Shown: positions 27,270 to 36,779, numbered from the stretch's first letter. The stretch is 64,000 bases of DNA from Amantichitinum ursilacus (GCF_001294205.1 NZ_LAQT01000003.1:310001-374000), one strand, 5' to 3'. Notes: generated by a model from the sequence alone, not told the origin. Numbers and translations: made by a program.

Positions 27270-30234
27270 TTCCGATCTACCGCGTGCGCGTTTCTGGTCA
27301 GTGGGCATGTTGCTGATGCTGCTGATCAGTGGCATTTGCGCTGCGGCGCTGTGGCAAACGCGGCCCTGGCGCGATGCGGGCCTGCACACGATGCTCGATA
27401 GCGGCATGTTTTTGCTGTCGCTGGTGCTGGCGCTGCTGTTTGGCGACCGCGGACGCTATCTGGGCCGGCCTTTCTTGCGCCGGACAGGGTTGGCGTTTGG
27501 CATTACCGCCTTGTTTGAAGCCGCGCATTTACTGACGGCGCTGCCTTTGCCGCTGCCCACGCAGTGGGCGGGCATGCTGACCGGCACCTGGCGCCCGATC
27601 AGCTGGCCCGCCCCGGCTTATCTACTGCCCGCGGCGTTGATGGTCGCCGTGCACAGCTACGAGACACCGGGCCGCGCCCGCACATTGTTTTTTGCGCTGG
27701 GCTGCGTGCTGGCGGGCGTGCTGCTATCGCTGGGGTTCAGCCTGTTGCCGCGGTATACCGAGCCGGTGTGGCTGGGCATAACCCGGCCGGCGCTGGCGGG
27801 CGTCAGTGTGCTGTGGGCGCTGGCGCTGGGCTTGTTTCTGCGCTGGCGGCGGCGTGACCGCATCCTGCCCTTGTTGATACTGGTGGCGCTGATCCAGTGG
27901 CTGGGCAGCATCGCCATGTTGTATTCGGCCGCGCCGCACGATACCTGCGCGGTGCTGGCGCATCTGGCGCGCATTACGGCGGAGCTGGCCTTGCTGACCG
28001 GCTTGATCCAGTTGTCGTCCTACGATGTGCTGATCCGCCGGCACGCCGAAGCCCAACTGGCTGCGCTGAATCAACAGCTGGAACATCGCGTGCTGGAGCG
28101 CACGCGCGCCTTGCAGGACCATATCGACGAGCGCGTGCGCGTGCAGCAAACGCTGCAGCACATGGCCGATATCATTGATTCGTCCGAAGACGCCATCATC
28201 GGCAAAACGCTGGAGGGGGTGATCACGTCGTGGAACCAGGGCGCGCGCAAAATCTTCGGCTATCAGGCCGACGAGGCCATCGGGCGGCCGCTGCTGATGT
28301 TGATTCCGCCGGATCGCCAGTTCGAGGAGGCCGATATTCTGGCGCGCATTGCCGCGGGCGAAAGCGTTGAGCATTTCGAAACCGTGCGCCAATGCAAGAA
28401 TGGCCGGCTGATTCATGTGTCCGCCACCATCTCGCCGATCCGCGATGCCCATGGCGCAATCGTGGGTGCGTCCAAAATTGCGCGGGACATTACCGAGCGC
28501 GTGCGGGTGCGTGCGGCGCTGCAGGAACAACTGGGCCGCATCAACCTGTTGAACCAGGTAACGCGCGCCACCGACGAGCGCCAGGATATGCAGAGCATCT
28601 TTCAGGTGGTGGTGCGCACCGTGGAAAAAGATCTGCCGCTCGATTTCTGCGCCATCGGCCTGTACGACCCGGTCAGCGGTCATTTGCGCTTTGATCATGT
28701 GGGCATCCAGGCCGAAGCGCTGGGGCACTGGCTCAGCGGACACGAGCGCCTGTTGCTGGACGCCGCCTCGCTGGACCGCAGTCGCATGGGGCATCTGGTG
28801 CAGTTGCCCGCCCTGGCGCGCCATGGTCTGCCCTTGACGGACCGGCTGGCGCAAGCCGGTCTGGATGCCGCCATGCTGGTGCCGATGCGGGTGGAGCAAA
28901 GCCTGTTCGGTATTATCCTGGCGGCGCGGCGCGGCAATACCTTCAGCGTGGGGGATACCGAATTCCTGCGCCAGTTGGGCGAGCATGTGGCAATGGCCGC
29001 GCACCAGGCGCAACTGCATGCCGAATTGCAGCAGGCCTATGACGAGCTACGCCAGACTCAGGAAGCGGCGCTGCAGAAAGAACGCTTGAGTGCGTTAGGA
29101 CAAATGGCCAGCGGCATTGCGCACGACATCAATAACGCCATTTCGCCCGTCGCGCTGTACACCGAAACCTTGTTACTACAAGAAGCAACGCTCAGCGCAC
29201 GCGGACGCGGGCAACTGGAGATCATCCAGCGCGCCGTCAACGATGTGGCGCAAACCGTCGCGCGTATGAAGGAGTTTTACCGGCCGCAAGCATTGCCCAC
29301 CGGTATGCAAGTGCTGGACCTTAACCAACTGGTGTCGCAAGTACTGGAACTGAGCCGGGCGCGCTGGTCCGGGATGGCGCAAGGGCAGGGCGGCGCCATC
29401 GCCGAGCGCTTGGTGATGGCGTCTGGCTTGCCCGCGATCAACGGCGTGGCCAGCGAAATCCGCGAAGCCTTGACCAATCTGGTGCTCAATGCCGCGGACG
29501 CCATGCCACAGGGCGGCACACTTACCGTGCAGACGCGGCCGACGCGGGTCGACGCAGCCGCGTTCGTGGTGCTGGAAGTAACCGACACCGGCATGGGCAT
29601 GGACGAAGACACACGCAAACGTTGCCTGGAACCGTTTTTTACCACCAAGGGCGAGCGGGGCACCGGCCTCGGGCTGGCGATGGTTTATGGCATCTGCCAG
29701 CGGCATGGCGCCGACGTACAGATCCGCAGCGCACCGGGTGCCGGCACCACCGTGCAATTGACCTTTGCCGCCTCGCCGCTGACGGCGACCACCGAAAACC
29801 TGGAGACTCCCAACGCCGCGCCCACCCCGGCGCCGCGCCGCATCCTGGTGGTGGACGATGATCCGCAATTACTGGGGGCGCTGCTGGAAACGCTGCGCGC
29901 CGACGGCCATACCGTGACCGCGGCGCACGGCGGCCAGGCCGGCATCCAGACCTATCGACAGGCTTTGCTTGAGGGCGCGCCGTTCGACATCGTCATGACG
30001 GATTGGGGCATGCCCGACGTGGACGGCGGCATGGTCGCCAGCGCCATCAAGGCGATCCGGCGCGATGCACCGATCATTCTGCTGACGGGCTGGGGCCAGC
30101 ATTTGCGCGCCAGCGGCGATATCCCGGCACAGGTTGATCTGGTGTTGTCCAAACCACCCCGGCTGCGCGAGCTGCGCGAAGCGCTGCGATATTTTGCGGC
30201 GCCGCCCGCGCGGGATGAGCGCGAGCGGGCCTGA
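27259..30234 (+). CDS. Membrane hybrid sensor histidine kinase (TM-PAS-GAF-HisKA-HATPase-REC)
   Basis: This 991-residue kinase begins with about seven transmembrane helices (residues 12-260), a MASE-like sensor region. A coiled coil (about 265-300) precedes a PAS domain (about 300-425, GKTLEGVITSWNQGA) and a GAF domain (about 435-600). The phosphoacceptor His622 lies in GIAHDINNAISP, followed by HATPase boxes (LVLNAADAMP, DTGMGMD, GERGTGLGLAMV) and a receiver with Asp915 in TDWGMPD. Its start lies inside the EAL/REC gene in another frame, so the two are co-expressed and the kinase may phosphorylate that protein's receiver. No separate response regulator is adjacent. Confidence 0.9.
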   Translation: MNANSDLPRARFWSVGMLLMLLISGICAAALWQTRPWRDAGLHTMLDSGMFLLSLVLALLFGDRGRYLGRPFLRRTGLAFGITALFEAAHLLTALPLPLPTQWAGMLTGTWRPISWPAPAYLLPAALMVAVHSYETPGRARTLFFALGCVLAGVLLSLGFSLLPRYTEPVWLGITRPALAGVSVLWALALGLFLRWRRRDRILPLLILVALIQWLGSIAMLYSAAPHDTCAVLAHLARITAELALLTGLIQLSSYDVLIRRHAEAQLAALNQQLEHRVLERTRALQDHIDERVRVQQTLQHMADIIDSSEDAIIGKTLEGVITSWNQGARKIFGYQADEAIGRPLLMLIPPDRQFEEADILARIAAGESVEHFETVRQCKNGRLIHVSATISPIRDAHGAIVGASKIARDITERVRVRAALQEQLGRINLLNQVTRATDERQDMQSIFQVVVRTVEKDLPLDFCAIGLYDPVSGHLRFDHVGIQAEALGHWLSGHERLLLDAASLDRSRMGHLVQLPALARHGLPLTDRLAQAGLDAAMLVPMRVEQSLFGIILAARRGNTFSVGDTEFLRQLGEHVAMAAHQAQLHAELQQAYDELRQTQEAALQKERLSALGQMASGIAHDINNAISPVALYTETLLLQEATLSARGRGQLEIIQRAVNDVAQTVARMKEFYRPQALPTGMQVLDLNQLVSQVLELSRARWSGMAQGQGGAIAERLVMASGLPAINGVASEIREALTNLVLNAADAMPQGGTLTVQTRPTRVDAAAFVVLEVTDTGMGMDEDTRKRCLEPFFTTKGERGTGLGLAMVYGICQRHGADVQIRSAPGAGTTVQLTFAASPLTATTENLETPNAAPTPAPRRILVVDDDPQLLGALLETLRADGHTVTAAHGGQAGIQTYRQALLEGAPFDIVMTDWGMPDVDGGMVASAIKAIRRDAPIILLTGWGQHLRASGDIPAQVDLVLSKPPRLRELREALRYFAAPPARDERERA

Positions 30235-30253
30235 TTGCGCGGCATGGGCGCGC

Positions 30254-31081
30254 TCAGTGCGACAGCAACACGCAATACTCGCCATTCAACAGAAAATCGC
30301 GGCTCACCCCACCGGCTATCCATTGCTGCGCGCGGCTATGGCCGTATAGACCGGCCACGACCAGATCGACGTCCAGCGACTGCACGACGGCACGGATGGC
30401 GTGGGGGCGTGGCGCGTGGCTGACGTCGATGCGGTAATCGGCGCGTACGCCGTGGTCGCGCAACCATTGCACCACGCCGCGCAGACGCCAGCGGCATTCT
30501 TCTTCGGCGCCTTCGTTGACCACTTCGACCACGGTGACCTTGTCGGCCTGCAGCAGCAGCGGCATGGCGTCCGCCACCGCGCGCCGTGCTTCGGCGGTTT
30601 CGCGCCAGAGCACGGCCACGTGGTCCAGCCACAGATGTTCAATGCCCGCCGGCACCACCAGCACGGGGCGGCCGGTGTGCATCACCAATTCGCCCAGATG
30701 CACATCGGAAGCGCCCGACATCGCCGTTTGCGCTTTGCCCGCGCACACCAGCAAATCTGCGCCACGCACGTTCTGGCACAGCCAGTCCAGCGTGGGCGCG
30801 CCCTGGGTATTGCAGCGCCAGCCCTGGCGGTCGGCGCTCAGGCCGGTGATGTCGTACATCTCGGCTTCCAGCCGCGCATAGGCTTCGCGCAGCGCCAGGC
30901 TGTCGGGACCATAGCGGCCCGCGTCCACGCACCATTCGCCGCAGATGACCATCGGCGTGCTGCCGGTGGCCAGCCCGGTCAGCCGTGCCGGGTAGCGTTG
31001 CGTCAGGCTCATGGCGGCGCGCAACAAGGCGGTGTTGGACTGGCCTGCGGTCAGATGCACCATGATCGAAGTGAAAGTCAT
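30254..31081 (-). CDS. Universal stress protein (UspA family), tandem-domain
   Basis: This 275-residue protein has two Usp-like halves. The second ends in VDLVVAGLYGHSRAQQWIAGGVSRDFL, the usual C-terminal GxxGxS-like loop in altered form. Such proteins bind ATP or partner proteins under stress. It is 15 bases downstream of the paralogue at 31097-31924 and ends with the same xCxLLSH-type tail (YCVLLSH against YCALVSH), so the pair arose by tandem duplication. GGGAG lies before the ATG. Confidence 0.85.
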   Translation of the reverse strand: MTFTSIMVHLTAGQSNTALLRAAMSLTQRYPARLTGLATGSTPMVICGEWCVDAGRYGPDSLALREAYARLEAEMYDITGLSADRQGWRCNTQGAPTLDWLCQNVRGADLLVCAGKAQTAMSGASDVHLGELVMHTGRPVLVVPAGIEHLWLDHVAVLWRETAEARRAVADAMPLLLQADKVTVVEVVNEGAEEECRWRLRGVVQWLRDHGVRADYRIDVSHAPRPHAIRAVVQSLDVDLVVAGLYGHSRAQQWIAGGVSRDFLLNGEYCVLLSH

Positions 31082-31096
31082 GATCGTCTCCCGGGC

Positions 31097-31924
31097 TTAG
31101 TGCGAGACCAGCGCGCAATACTGGCCGCGCAGCAACAGGTCCTGGGTAAAACCGCCGAGTATCCATTCGCGCACGCGGTGGTGCGCATACGCGCCGCCCA
31201 CAATCAGCGTTGCGCCGATCTCGTCGGCCAGTTGCTCAAACGCCTGCAGCGCATGGTCGTCGGCGGCCACCAGGCGGTATTTGGCCTGCACGCCATGCGG
31301 CCGCAACCAGGCGGCCACATCAATCAACCGGCTGCGTGCGGCGGGCACGCCTTGCTCGCTGGTCACTTCGCACAACGTGACGTGTTCGGCCAGGCGCAAC
31401 AGCGGCAGCGCATCCACCAGCGCACGACGCGTTTCACGCGTGTCTTTCCAGCCCACCAGCACATGCTCCAGCGACACCGCCTCTAGCGCCAGCGGCAGCA
31501 CCAGCACCGGTCGCCCGGCTTGCATCACCACGGCGCCCAGGTCGACCTGGCTGCCGTCGTCCATCCAGGCGGGCGCATTGGCCTGCACTACCAGCAAATC
31601 GGTCGTGCTGGCGTGGTGAATCAGAAAATCGGCCATCGAGCGTACTTCCAGCGCGCAATGCCAGCGTCGGCGCGGCACCAGCGGTTCCAGCACATGGTGG
31701 AATTCCTGTTCGGCCTCGCTGGCTTCGCGCTCCAGCGGGTCTTTGTTCAGCGCTGCCGGGTCGATGTAGCCGAAGCCGTCGGCATACACGGTTTGCGTGA
31801 GTTGGCTGCTCAGCACGCCGGTCACGCTGGCGCTGAGTGTCTCGGCCAGCTTGCCCACAATTTCGAGCAAAGGACGGTTGGATTGGCCCGTGCGCAGCAG
31901 CACGGTGATGGCGTTGTATGACAT
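31097..31924 (-). CDS. Universal stress protein (UspA family), tandem-domain
   Basis: This 275-residue protein begins MSYNAITVLLRTGQSNRPLLEIV; the start at 31924 is preferred since GAGG lies upstream and it aligns with the paralogue's start (MTFTSIMVHLTAGQSNTALL). It has the same two-domain build, with ATLIVGGAYAHHRVREWILGG in the last loop. It is first in a two-gene operon with 30254-31081. Confidence 0.85.
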   Translation of the reverse strand: MSYNAITVLLRTGQSNRPLLEIVGKLAETLSASVTGVLSSQLTQTVYADGFGYIDPAALNKDPLEREASEAEQEFHHVLEPLVPRRRWHCALEVRSMADFLIHHASTTDLLVVQANAPAWMDDGSQVDLGAVVMQAGRPVLVLPLALEAVSLEHVLVGWKDTRETRRALVDALPLLRLAEHVTLCEVTSEQGVPAARSRLIDVAAWLRPHGVQAKYRLVAADDHALQAFEQLADEIGATLIVGGAYAHHRVREWILGGFTQDLLLRGQYCALVSH

Positions 31925-32281
31925 GACGGAGGCCCTCCAGATGGGGTGCGGCGCCAGACCTGGCGCGGCTCTGGCCTCGCTCATCCGCACGCTGTGCCCG
32001 CCCGGGTCATGGGCGGTGCAGGGCGGATGAGGCCGGGGCTGATGTCAGCATACGCAGGCTATTTATCTGCAATTGCGAGAATTTTATGGATATTTGATCT
32101 GGAGCAAATGTGTAGCAGATGCGGATGTCATTACAGATTTGTCCGGGATTATGCTTCGTCCGTCATCTGCAGTAAGGGGGAAAAGTGGAGCGACCAGACC
32201 GTCGTCAGGTGTTCCCCGTGAGCCCGCCGGGCCACGTGCTGTCTGTGCATTTGCAGGCGTTATAAACGAAGGATATCGATC
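31925..32281. other. Gene-free upstream region of nagE
   Basis: No gene is seen. The segment 32060-32160 is clearly AT-richer than its surroundings and probably holds the nagE and/or universal stress gene promoters. I find no clear NagC/NagR-type or CRP-type palindrome. AAGGA lies before the nagE start. Confidence 0.5.
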
Positions 32282-33847
32282 ATGTTCAGCCAGGCATTCG
32301 CCGTTCTGCAAAAGATCGGCAAGGCATTGATGCTACCGGTAGCGGTATTGCCCGTAGCAGGTTTGCTTCTCGGGATCGGCAGTTCCAATTTCGGGTTTAT
32401 CCCGGCTGTTGTTAACCAGATCATGGCCGCCGGTGGGGGCGCCATTTTCGGAAACCTGCCCATCATCTTTGCCGTTGGGGTGGCGCTGGGTCTGGCCAAT
32501 AACGACGGTGTGGCCGCAGTGGCCGCGGTGGTGGGTTTTGTGGTGATGATTGCCACGATGGGCGTGATGGCTGGCGTGTTTGGTATTACGCCCGCCATGG
32601 TGTTGGGCATGAAGTCGATGGAGACCGGCGTGTTTGGCGGCATCATCATCGGCGCGGTGGCCGCATCGTTGTTCAACCGCTATTACCGCATCGAATTGCC
32701 GCCGTATCTGGGGTTTTTCTCCGGCAAGCGCTTTGTACCGATTGTGACCGGTATCGCCGCCATTTTTGTGGGCGTGATCCTGTCGGTGATCTGGCCGCCG
32801 GTGCAGCACGGCATTGACGTGTTCTCGCACTGGGCCGCTGCCAGCGATCCGCGTACGGCCGCCACGGTGTACGGCTTTATCGAACGCTTGCTGATTCCGT
32901 TTGGCCTGCATCACATCTGGAACGTGCCGTTCTTCTTTGAAATCGGCTCCTTCCCGCACGATGGCCAGATCATCCACGGCGATATCAACCGCTTCTTTGC
33001 GGGTGACCCTACTGCGGGCATTCTGTCGGGCGCATTCCTGTTCAAGATGTTTGGTCTGCCGGCCGCCGCCATTGCCATGTGGCATACCGCCAAGCCGGAA
33101 AAACGCGTGATGGTGGGTGGGATCATGATCTCGGCCGCGCTGACTTCCTTCCTGACCGGCATTACCGAACCAATTGAATTCTCGTTCATCTTTGTGGCGC
33201 CGGTGCTGTATGCCATCCACGCTGTCTTGGCCGCGAGCACTCAGTTCATTGCCAACACGCTCGACATGCATATGGGCTTTACCTTCTCGCAAGGCGGCAT
33301 CGACTTTCTGCTGTTTAACGCCTTTGGCAAGAACGCGCAGCACTGGGCCTACACGCTGATTCTGGGCCCGATCTATGCGGTGGTTTATTACAGCGTGTTC
33401 CGCTTTGTGATCGTCAAGTTCAACCTAAAGACCCCGGGTCGTGAGGATGACGAAGTGGCCCCCGCCGTGGCGCATAACCCGCAAGTGCTGAACCCGGTAA
33501 CACCGCCGCTGGCGCCAGTGATGGCTGCAGCCGGTGCTGACGCTGTGGCACAACCGGCTGCTGTGGCCGAACCTACCAACCCGCTGCTGGCTGACCCGCG
33601 CTTCCAACGCGCCTCCAGTCTGGTTAGCGCCTTCGGTGGCCCGGACAACATCAAAGGTCTGGACGCGTGTATTACCCGGCTGCGCATTGCCGTAGCAGAC
33701 CCGGCACGCGTGGATCAGGGCCGTCTGAAAGCCTTGGGCGCTTCGGGTGTGCTGGTGTTGGGCAATGGCATACAGGCCGTGTTTGGCACCCGCTCGGATA
33801 ACTACAAAACCGATATGGATGAGTATCTGAAGCTGGGTGGGACATAA
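32282..33847 (+). CDS. nagE: PTS N-acetylglucosamine transporter, EIICB (NagE-like)
   Basis: This 521-residue protein is a membrane EIIC domain (residues 1-370; [17 protein letters not shown] at the start, HHIWNVPFF and [10 protein letters not shown] sugar-site motifs) joined by an Ala/Pro/Val linker (about 385-440) to an EIIB domain. The EIIB phospho-cysteine is Cys463 in DACITRLR. It imports and phosphorylates N-acetylglucosamine. The EIIA domain found in E. coli NagE is missing, so phosphate must come from an EIIA encoded elsewhere. No nagA/nagB genes flank it. Confidence 0.9.
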   Translation: MFSQAFAVLQKIGKALMLPVAVLPVAGLLLGIGSSNFGFIPAVVNQIMAAGGGAIFGNLPIIFAVGVALGLANNDGVAAVAAVVGFVVMIATMGVMAGVFGITPAMVLGMKSMETGVFGGIIIGAVAASLFNRYYRIELPPYLGFFSGKRFVPIVTGIAAIFVGVILSVIWPPVQHGIDVFSHWAAASDPRTAATVYGFIERLLIPFGLHHIWNVPFFFEIGSFPHDGQIIHGDINRFFAGDPTAGILSGAFLFKMFGLPAAAIAMWHTAKPEKRVMVGGIMISAALTSFLTGITEPIEFSFIFVAPVLYAIHAVLAASTQFIANTLDMHMGFTFSQGGIDFLLFNAFGKNAQHWAYTLILGPIYAVVYYSVFRFVIVKFNLKTPGREDDEVAPAVAHNPQVLNPVTPPLAPVMAAAGADAVAQPAAVAEPTNPLLADPRFQRASSLVSAFGGPDNIKGLDACITRLRIAVADPARVDQGRLKALGASGVLVLGNGIQAVFGTRSDNYKTDMDEYLKLGGT

Positions 33848-33907
33848 GCCCCGATCCATCTGCCGTCACGTCAAATCGGGTGAGTACAGTCTGCAAGGAG
33901 CGTTGCC

Positions 33908-34192
33908 ATGGGCGACATGAAAATCAAGGTGTACCGCGTACACAGTTATGAATGTTGGGTGGATCAGGACGGACCGTCGCCCACATGGCGCACGATGGAA
34001 GAAATCCGTGCCAAAGGTCTGGCCGTCGATGAAAGCCAGTGGCTGCTGGTGAACGCCCGCGATATCCGTAGCGGCCGTTATACCGCGCCGGATCAGGGTG
34101 CGCTGGCGCGGTTCTGGGCTCGCGTGGTTAGCGTGCTGCGTTACTGGACTGACAGCCGCATCGATGGAGGGGCAGTGCAGCGTTTGCGTTAA
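33908..34192 (+). CDS. Hypothetical protein, 94 residues
   Basis: I do not recognise this small protein. It starts MGDMKIKVYRVHSYECWVD, has no membrane segment or signal, and carries several Trp (WRTMEEI, QWLLV, FWARVV, YWTDS). AAGGAG lies seven bases before the ATG, which supports translation. It follows nagE by 60 bases and is ended by the terminator at 34229. Confidence 0.6.
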   Translation: MGDMKIKVYRVHSYECWVDQDGPSPTWRTMEEIRAKGLAVDESQWLLVNARDIRSGRYTAPDQGALARFWARVVSVLRYWTDSRIDGGAVQRLR

Positions 34193-34228
34193 CCCGCAAG
34201 CGCCGAAGTGAGAGAGAGAGCGTTACTC

Positions 34229-34264
34229 GGCCGCATCCTTGATCAGGATGCGGCCTTTTTTTTT
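34229..34264 (+). terminator. Rho-independent terminator
   Basis: The perfect stem GGCCGCATCCT/AGGATGCGGCC (34229-34255) is followed by nine T. It ends the nagE transcription unit. Confidence 0.85.
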
Positions 34265-34430
34265 ATGCGGCGCTGGCGCGATGTTTTGCCCACAGCGCGA
34301 CGGCTGTCGCCGCGCCGTGACTAAGTCCGGGGCGTTTGATCCAGCGCAATTAATGCCAGGGCTTGCCGGGTAATAGTGAATGCAATCAGAGCAATCTGAA
34401 TATGCAAGCAAAGCAACCGGGAGTCGCGCG

Positions 34431-35507
34431 ATGAAAATGACGTTTCCGTGGCAAGGCCCGGCCGATCCGGTCTCGCTGAGCCTGATCAGCCAGATACCCG
34501 GCGTGCACGGCATCGCCGCCAGCCTGCCGCATATTGCCGTGGGCGAGGTGTGGCCCACCGTCGACATTCTGGATTTGCAGGCGCGCGCCGGTAGCCATGG
34601 CTTGCCGCTGCACGTGATCGAAAACCTGCCGGTGCATGAAGACATCAAGCTGGGTCGCTATACGCGCCAGAGCCTGATTGACCAGTTCATCACCACGCTG
34701 ACTCACCTGGCGCAATGCGGCATTGAGGTGGTCAGTTACAACTTCACCCCGTTGTCCGAATGGAGCACCGCCGTGCAACGGCGCTTGCAGCCGCAACCGA
34801 CTGAGGCCGCGTGCGCATCGGCGGTGCTGGCTGGCTGCCCGCTGACCGAGCAGGGCGTGCCGCCCGGTTGCGTGGCCAGCCAGTTGCCCGCGCAGATCGA
34901 AGCGCTGCAAAACGCGTGGTATGCGATCAGCCCGGCTGGGCTATGGCGCAATCTGCTGTTTTTTCTGCAACGGGTGGTGCCGGCCGCCGAAGCGCTGGGC
35001 ATCAAGCTGGCGCTGCATGCCGATGCCGCCGAATACATCCGCCCGGCCGTGCCGCTGGCCTTGGCGACGCCGGAAGATTTGCTGCGCGCCATCACCGCCG
35101 TCAACAGTCCGGCCAATGGGCTGGCGCTGCGTTGCGGCGGCCCGGCTGCAGCACGGCCACGCGATTTGCTGGAACTGGTGCGCGAATTCGGCTCGCGCCA
35201 GCGTATGCATTACCTGCATCTGGGCGAACCGGACGCGCCGGGTGGCCCCTACGACGGGTACGCCCAGGGGGTCGATGCCGCCCAGCGGCGGCACGCGCGC
35301 TGGGCCATGCAGGGCCAGGTGCTGCAGGCGTGTCGCAGCGTGGGTTATCAGGGGTTTGTCCGGCCCGGCTACGGGTTGGTCAGTCAGCAGGCGGTGGACG
35401 AAATCCGCCTGGGCATGAGTGAGCGCGCGCTCGGCGCTGCTTATTTCGAAGGCTTGTGGGATGGCCTCTATCAGCAAGCCGCAACCGACGGGAAATTGCA
35501 TCCATGA
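34431..35507 (+). CDS. UxuA-like protein (mannonate dehydratase family) with altered active site
   Basis: This 358-residue protein aligns with mannonate dehydratase UxuA: WQGPADPVSL, GEVWP, VHEDIK, HLAQCGIEVVSYNFTP, VNSPANGLAL. It is shorter than UxuA (about 394) and key metal-site motifs differ from the canonical ones as known for E. coli UxuA: HPDDP is HADAA, CTGS is RCGG and RPDHG is RPGYG. Loss of the Cys and Asp ligands would abolish the Mn-dependent dehydration. It may be a pseudoenzyme, or act on another sugar acid. The start MKMTFPW at 34431 matches UxuA. It overlaps the next gene by ATGA. Confidence 0.78.
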   Translation: MKMTFPWQGPADPVSLSLISQIPGVHGIAASLPHIAVGEVWPTVDILDLQARAGSHGLPLHVIENLPVHEDIKLGRYTRQSLIDQFITTLTHLAQCGIEVVSYNFTPLSEWSTAVQRRLQPQPTEAACASAVLAGCPLTEQGVPPGCVASQLPAQIEALQNAWYAISPAGLWRNLLFFLQRVVPAAEALGIKLALHADAAEYIRPAVPLALATPEDLLRAITAVNSPANGLALRCGGPAAARPRDLLELVREFGSRQRMHYLHLGEPDAPGGPYDGYAQGVDAAQRRHARWAMQGQVLQACRSVGYQGFVRPGYGLVSQQAVDEIRLGMSERALGAAYFEGLWDGLYQQAATDGKLHP

Positions 35508-36370
35508 TCTATCCAGAACTCCCTTTCATGCCTACCGACCTTGATGGCAAAGTGGTTGTCATCACCGGCGGCGGAGGCACCCTCTGCGCCGAACTGGGCG
35601 GCGCGCTGGCCCGGTGTGGCGCCAAAGTGGCGCTGCTCGATCTTGATCTAAAAGCGGCCGAAACCGCCGCCGCCAATATCTGCGGCGAAAACTGCGATGT
35701 CATCGGGTTGTTTGCCGATGTGCTGGACGAGAAAACCCTGCTGGCCGCGGCCGAACGCGTCAAAAACGAATTCGGCCCGTGCGATCTGTTGATCAATGGC
35801 GTGGGCGGCAACCATCCGCGCGGCACCACCACGCATGATTTTCTGGAAAAAGCCGATCTGGGCGATCCGGAAATCACCACGTTTTTTGATCTGGATACCG
35901 GCGGCATTGATTACGTGTTCAAGCTCAATTTTCTGGGCGTGTTGATGCCCACGCAGATTTTTGCGCGCCAGATGATGGGCCGCGAAGGCTGCTCGGTGAT
36001 CAATATCTCGTCGATGAACGCCACCCGGCCATATACGCGCATTCCGGCGTATAGCGCGGCCAAAGCGGCGGTCAGCAATCTGACGCAATGGCTGGCGGTG
36101 CATTTTTCGCGCACCGGCATTCGCGTTAACGCGCTGGCACCCGGCTTTTTGCTGACCTCGCAAAACTTCAATCTGATGATCGACCAGACTTCGGGCCATA
36201 CCACCGAGCGTGCCGCACGCATCCTGACGCAAACGCCGATGCAACGCTTTGGCGAGCCTAAAGAGCTGGTGGGGCCGTTGTTGTGGTTGGCCAGCGCGGC
36301 GGCGTCGGGTTATGTAAATGGCGCGGTGATTCCGGTGGATGGGGGCTTCCAGGCCTACGCCGGGGTGTAA
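35504..36370 (+). CDS. SDR-family oxidoreductase, mannonate/fructuronate reductase-like
   Basis: This 288-residue short-chain dehydrogenase has the cofactor loop TGGGGTLCAELGG (about 21-33), NGVGGN, the Ser of INISSMNA and the YSAAK catalytic pair. Its long insertion with GGNHPRGTTTHDF and the APGFLLTSQN stretch match the SDR-type D-mannonate oxidoreductases (YjmF/UxuB) that interconvert fructuronate and mannonate with NAD(H). It is coupled by ATGA to the UxuA-like gene, so both should act on one sugar-acid route. Confidence 0.82.
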   Translation: MIYPELPFMPTDLDGKVVVITGGGGTLCAELGGALARCGAKVALLDLDLKAAETAAANICGENCDVIGLFADVLDEKTLLAAAERVKNEFGPCDLLINGVGGNHPRGTTTHDFLEKADLGDPEITTFFDLDTGGIDYVFKLNFLGVLMPTQIFARQMMGREGCSVINISSMNATRPYTRIPAYSAAKAAVSNLTQWLAVHFSRTGIRVNALAPGFLLTSQNFNLMIDQTSGHTTERAARILTQTPMQRFGEPKELVGPLLWLASAAASGYVNGAVIPVDGGFQAYAGV

Positions 36371-36420
36371 CGCAGCGGGGTAGTGGCACCCCGAAAACAA
36401 CGTGACGTGCTGGACGGCGG

Positions 36421-36448
36421 CTGACATGCAACCAAATGGTTGCATAAT
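36421..36448 (+). promoter_or_regulatory. Promoter with overlapping operator for the second ArsR gene
   Basis: A -35 CTGACA (36421-36426) and -10 CATAAT (36443-36448) are 16 bp apart. The perfect 20-bp palindrome ATGCAACCAAATGGTTGCAT (36426-36445) fills the spacer and reaches into the -10 box. The predicted transcript starts at about 36455, next to the ATG at 36456. Confidence 0.6.
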
Positions 36449-36455
36449 CCAGTGC

Positions 36456-36779
36456 ATGGACGACGATGCCGTATTCAAAGCGCTGGCCGACCCACATCGC
36501 CGGCAATTACTGGACCGACTGTTTGACCGCAATGGCCAGACGCTCGGTGAGCTGTGCCACGGCCTGGAGATCTCGCGCCAGGCCGTGGCCAAGCATCTCG
36601 CCCTGCTGGAAGCAGCCAATCTGCTGTCTTGCCAATGGCAAGGCCGCGAAAAGCTGCACTACCTGAACCCGGTGCCCATCAATCAGATCGCTGAGCGCTG
36701 GATTGGCAAGTTTGACCAACACCGGCTGCGCGCGCTGTCTGCGCTCAAGCAGGCGCTGGAAGGAGATCCTCATGGCTAG
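36456..36779 (+). CDS. ArsR-family winged-helix regulator, probably leaderless
   Basis: This 107-residue regulator begins MDDDAVFKALADPHRRQLLDRL and has the recognition helix LEISRQAVAKHLALLEAA. It is of the SRPBCC-associated ArsR group (WQGREKLHYLNP wing), which lacks arsenic-binding cysteines. No ribosome site precedes its ATG and the predicted transcript start coincides with it. It overlaps the AHSA1/SRPBCC gene by eight bases, the standard arrangement for this pair. Confidence 0.87.
   Translation: MDDDAVFKALADPHRRQLLDRLFDRNGQTLGELCHGLEISRQAVAKHLALLEAANLLSCQWQGREKLHYLNPVPINQIAERWIGKFDQHRLRALSALKQALEGDPHG

Noticed and set aside
25950-27407. 485-codon antisense frame over the EAL/REC gene
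   Set aside because: Residues are His/Gln/Arg-rich with no domain; the plus strand encodes unmistakable GGDEF, EAL and receiver motifs.
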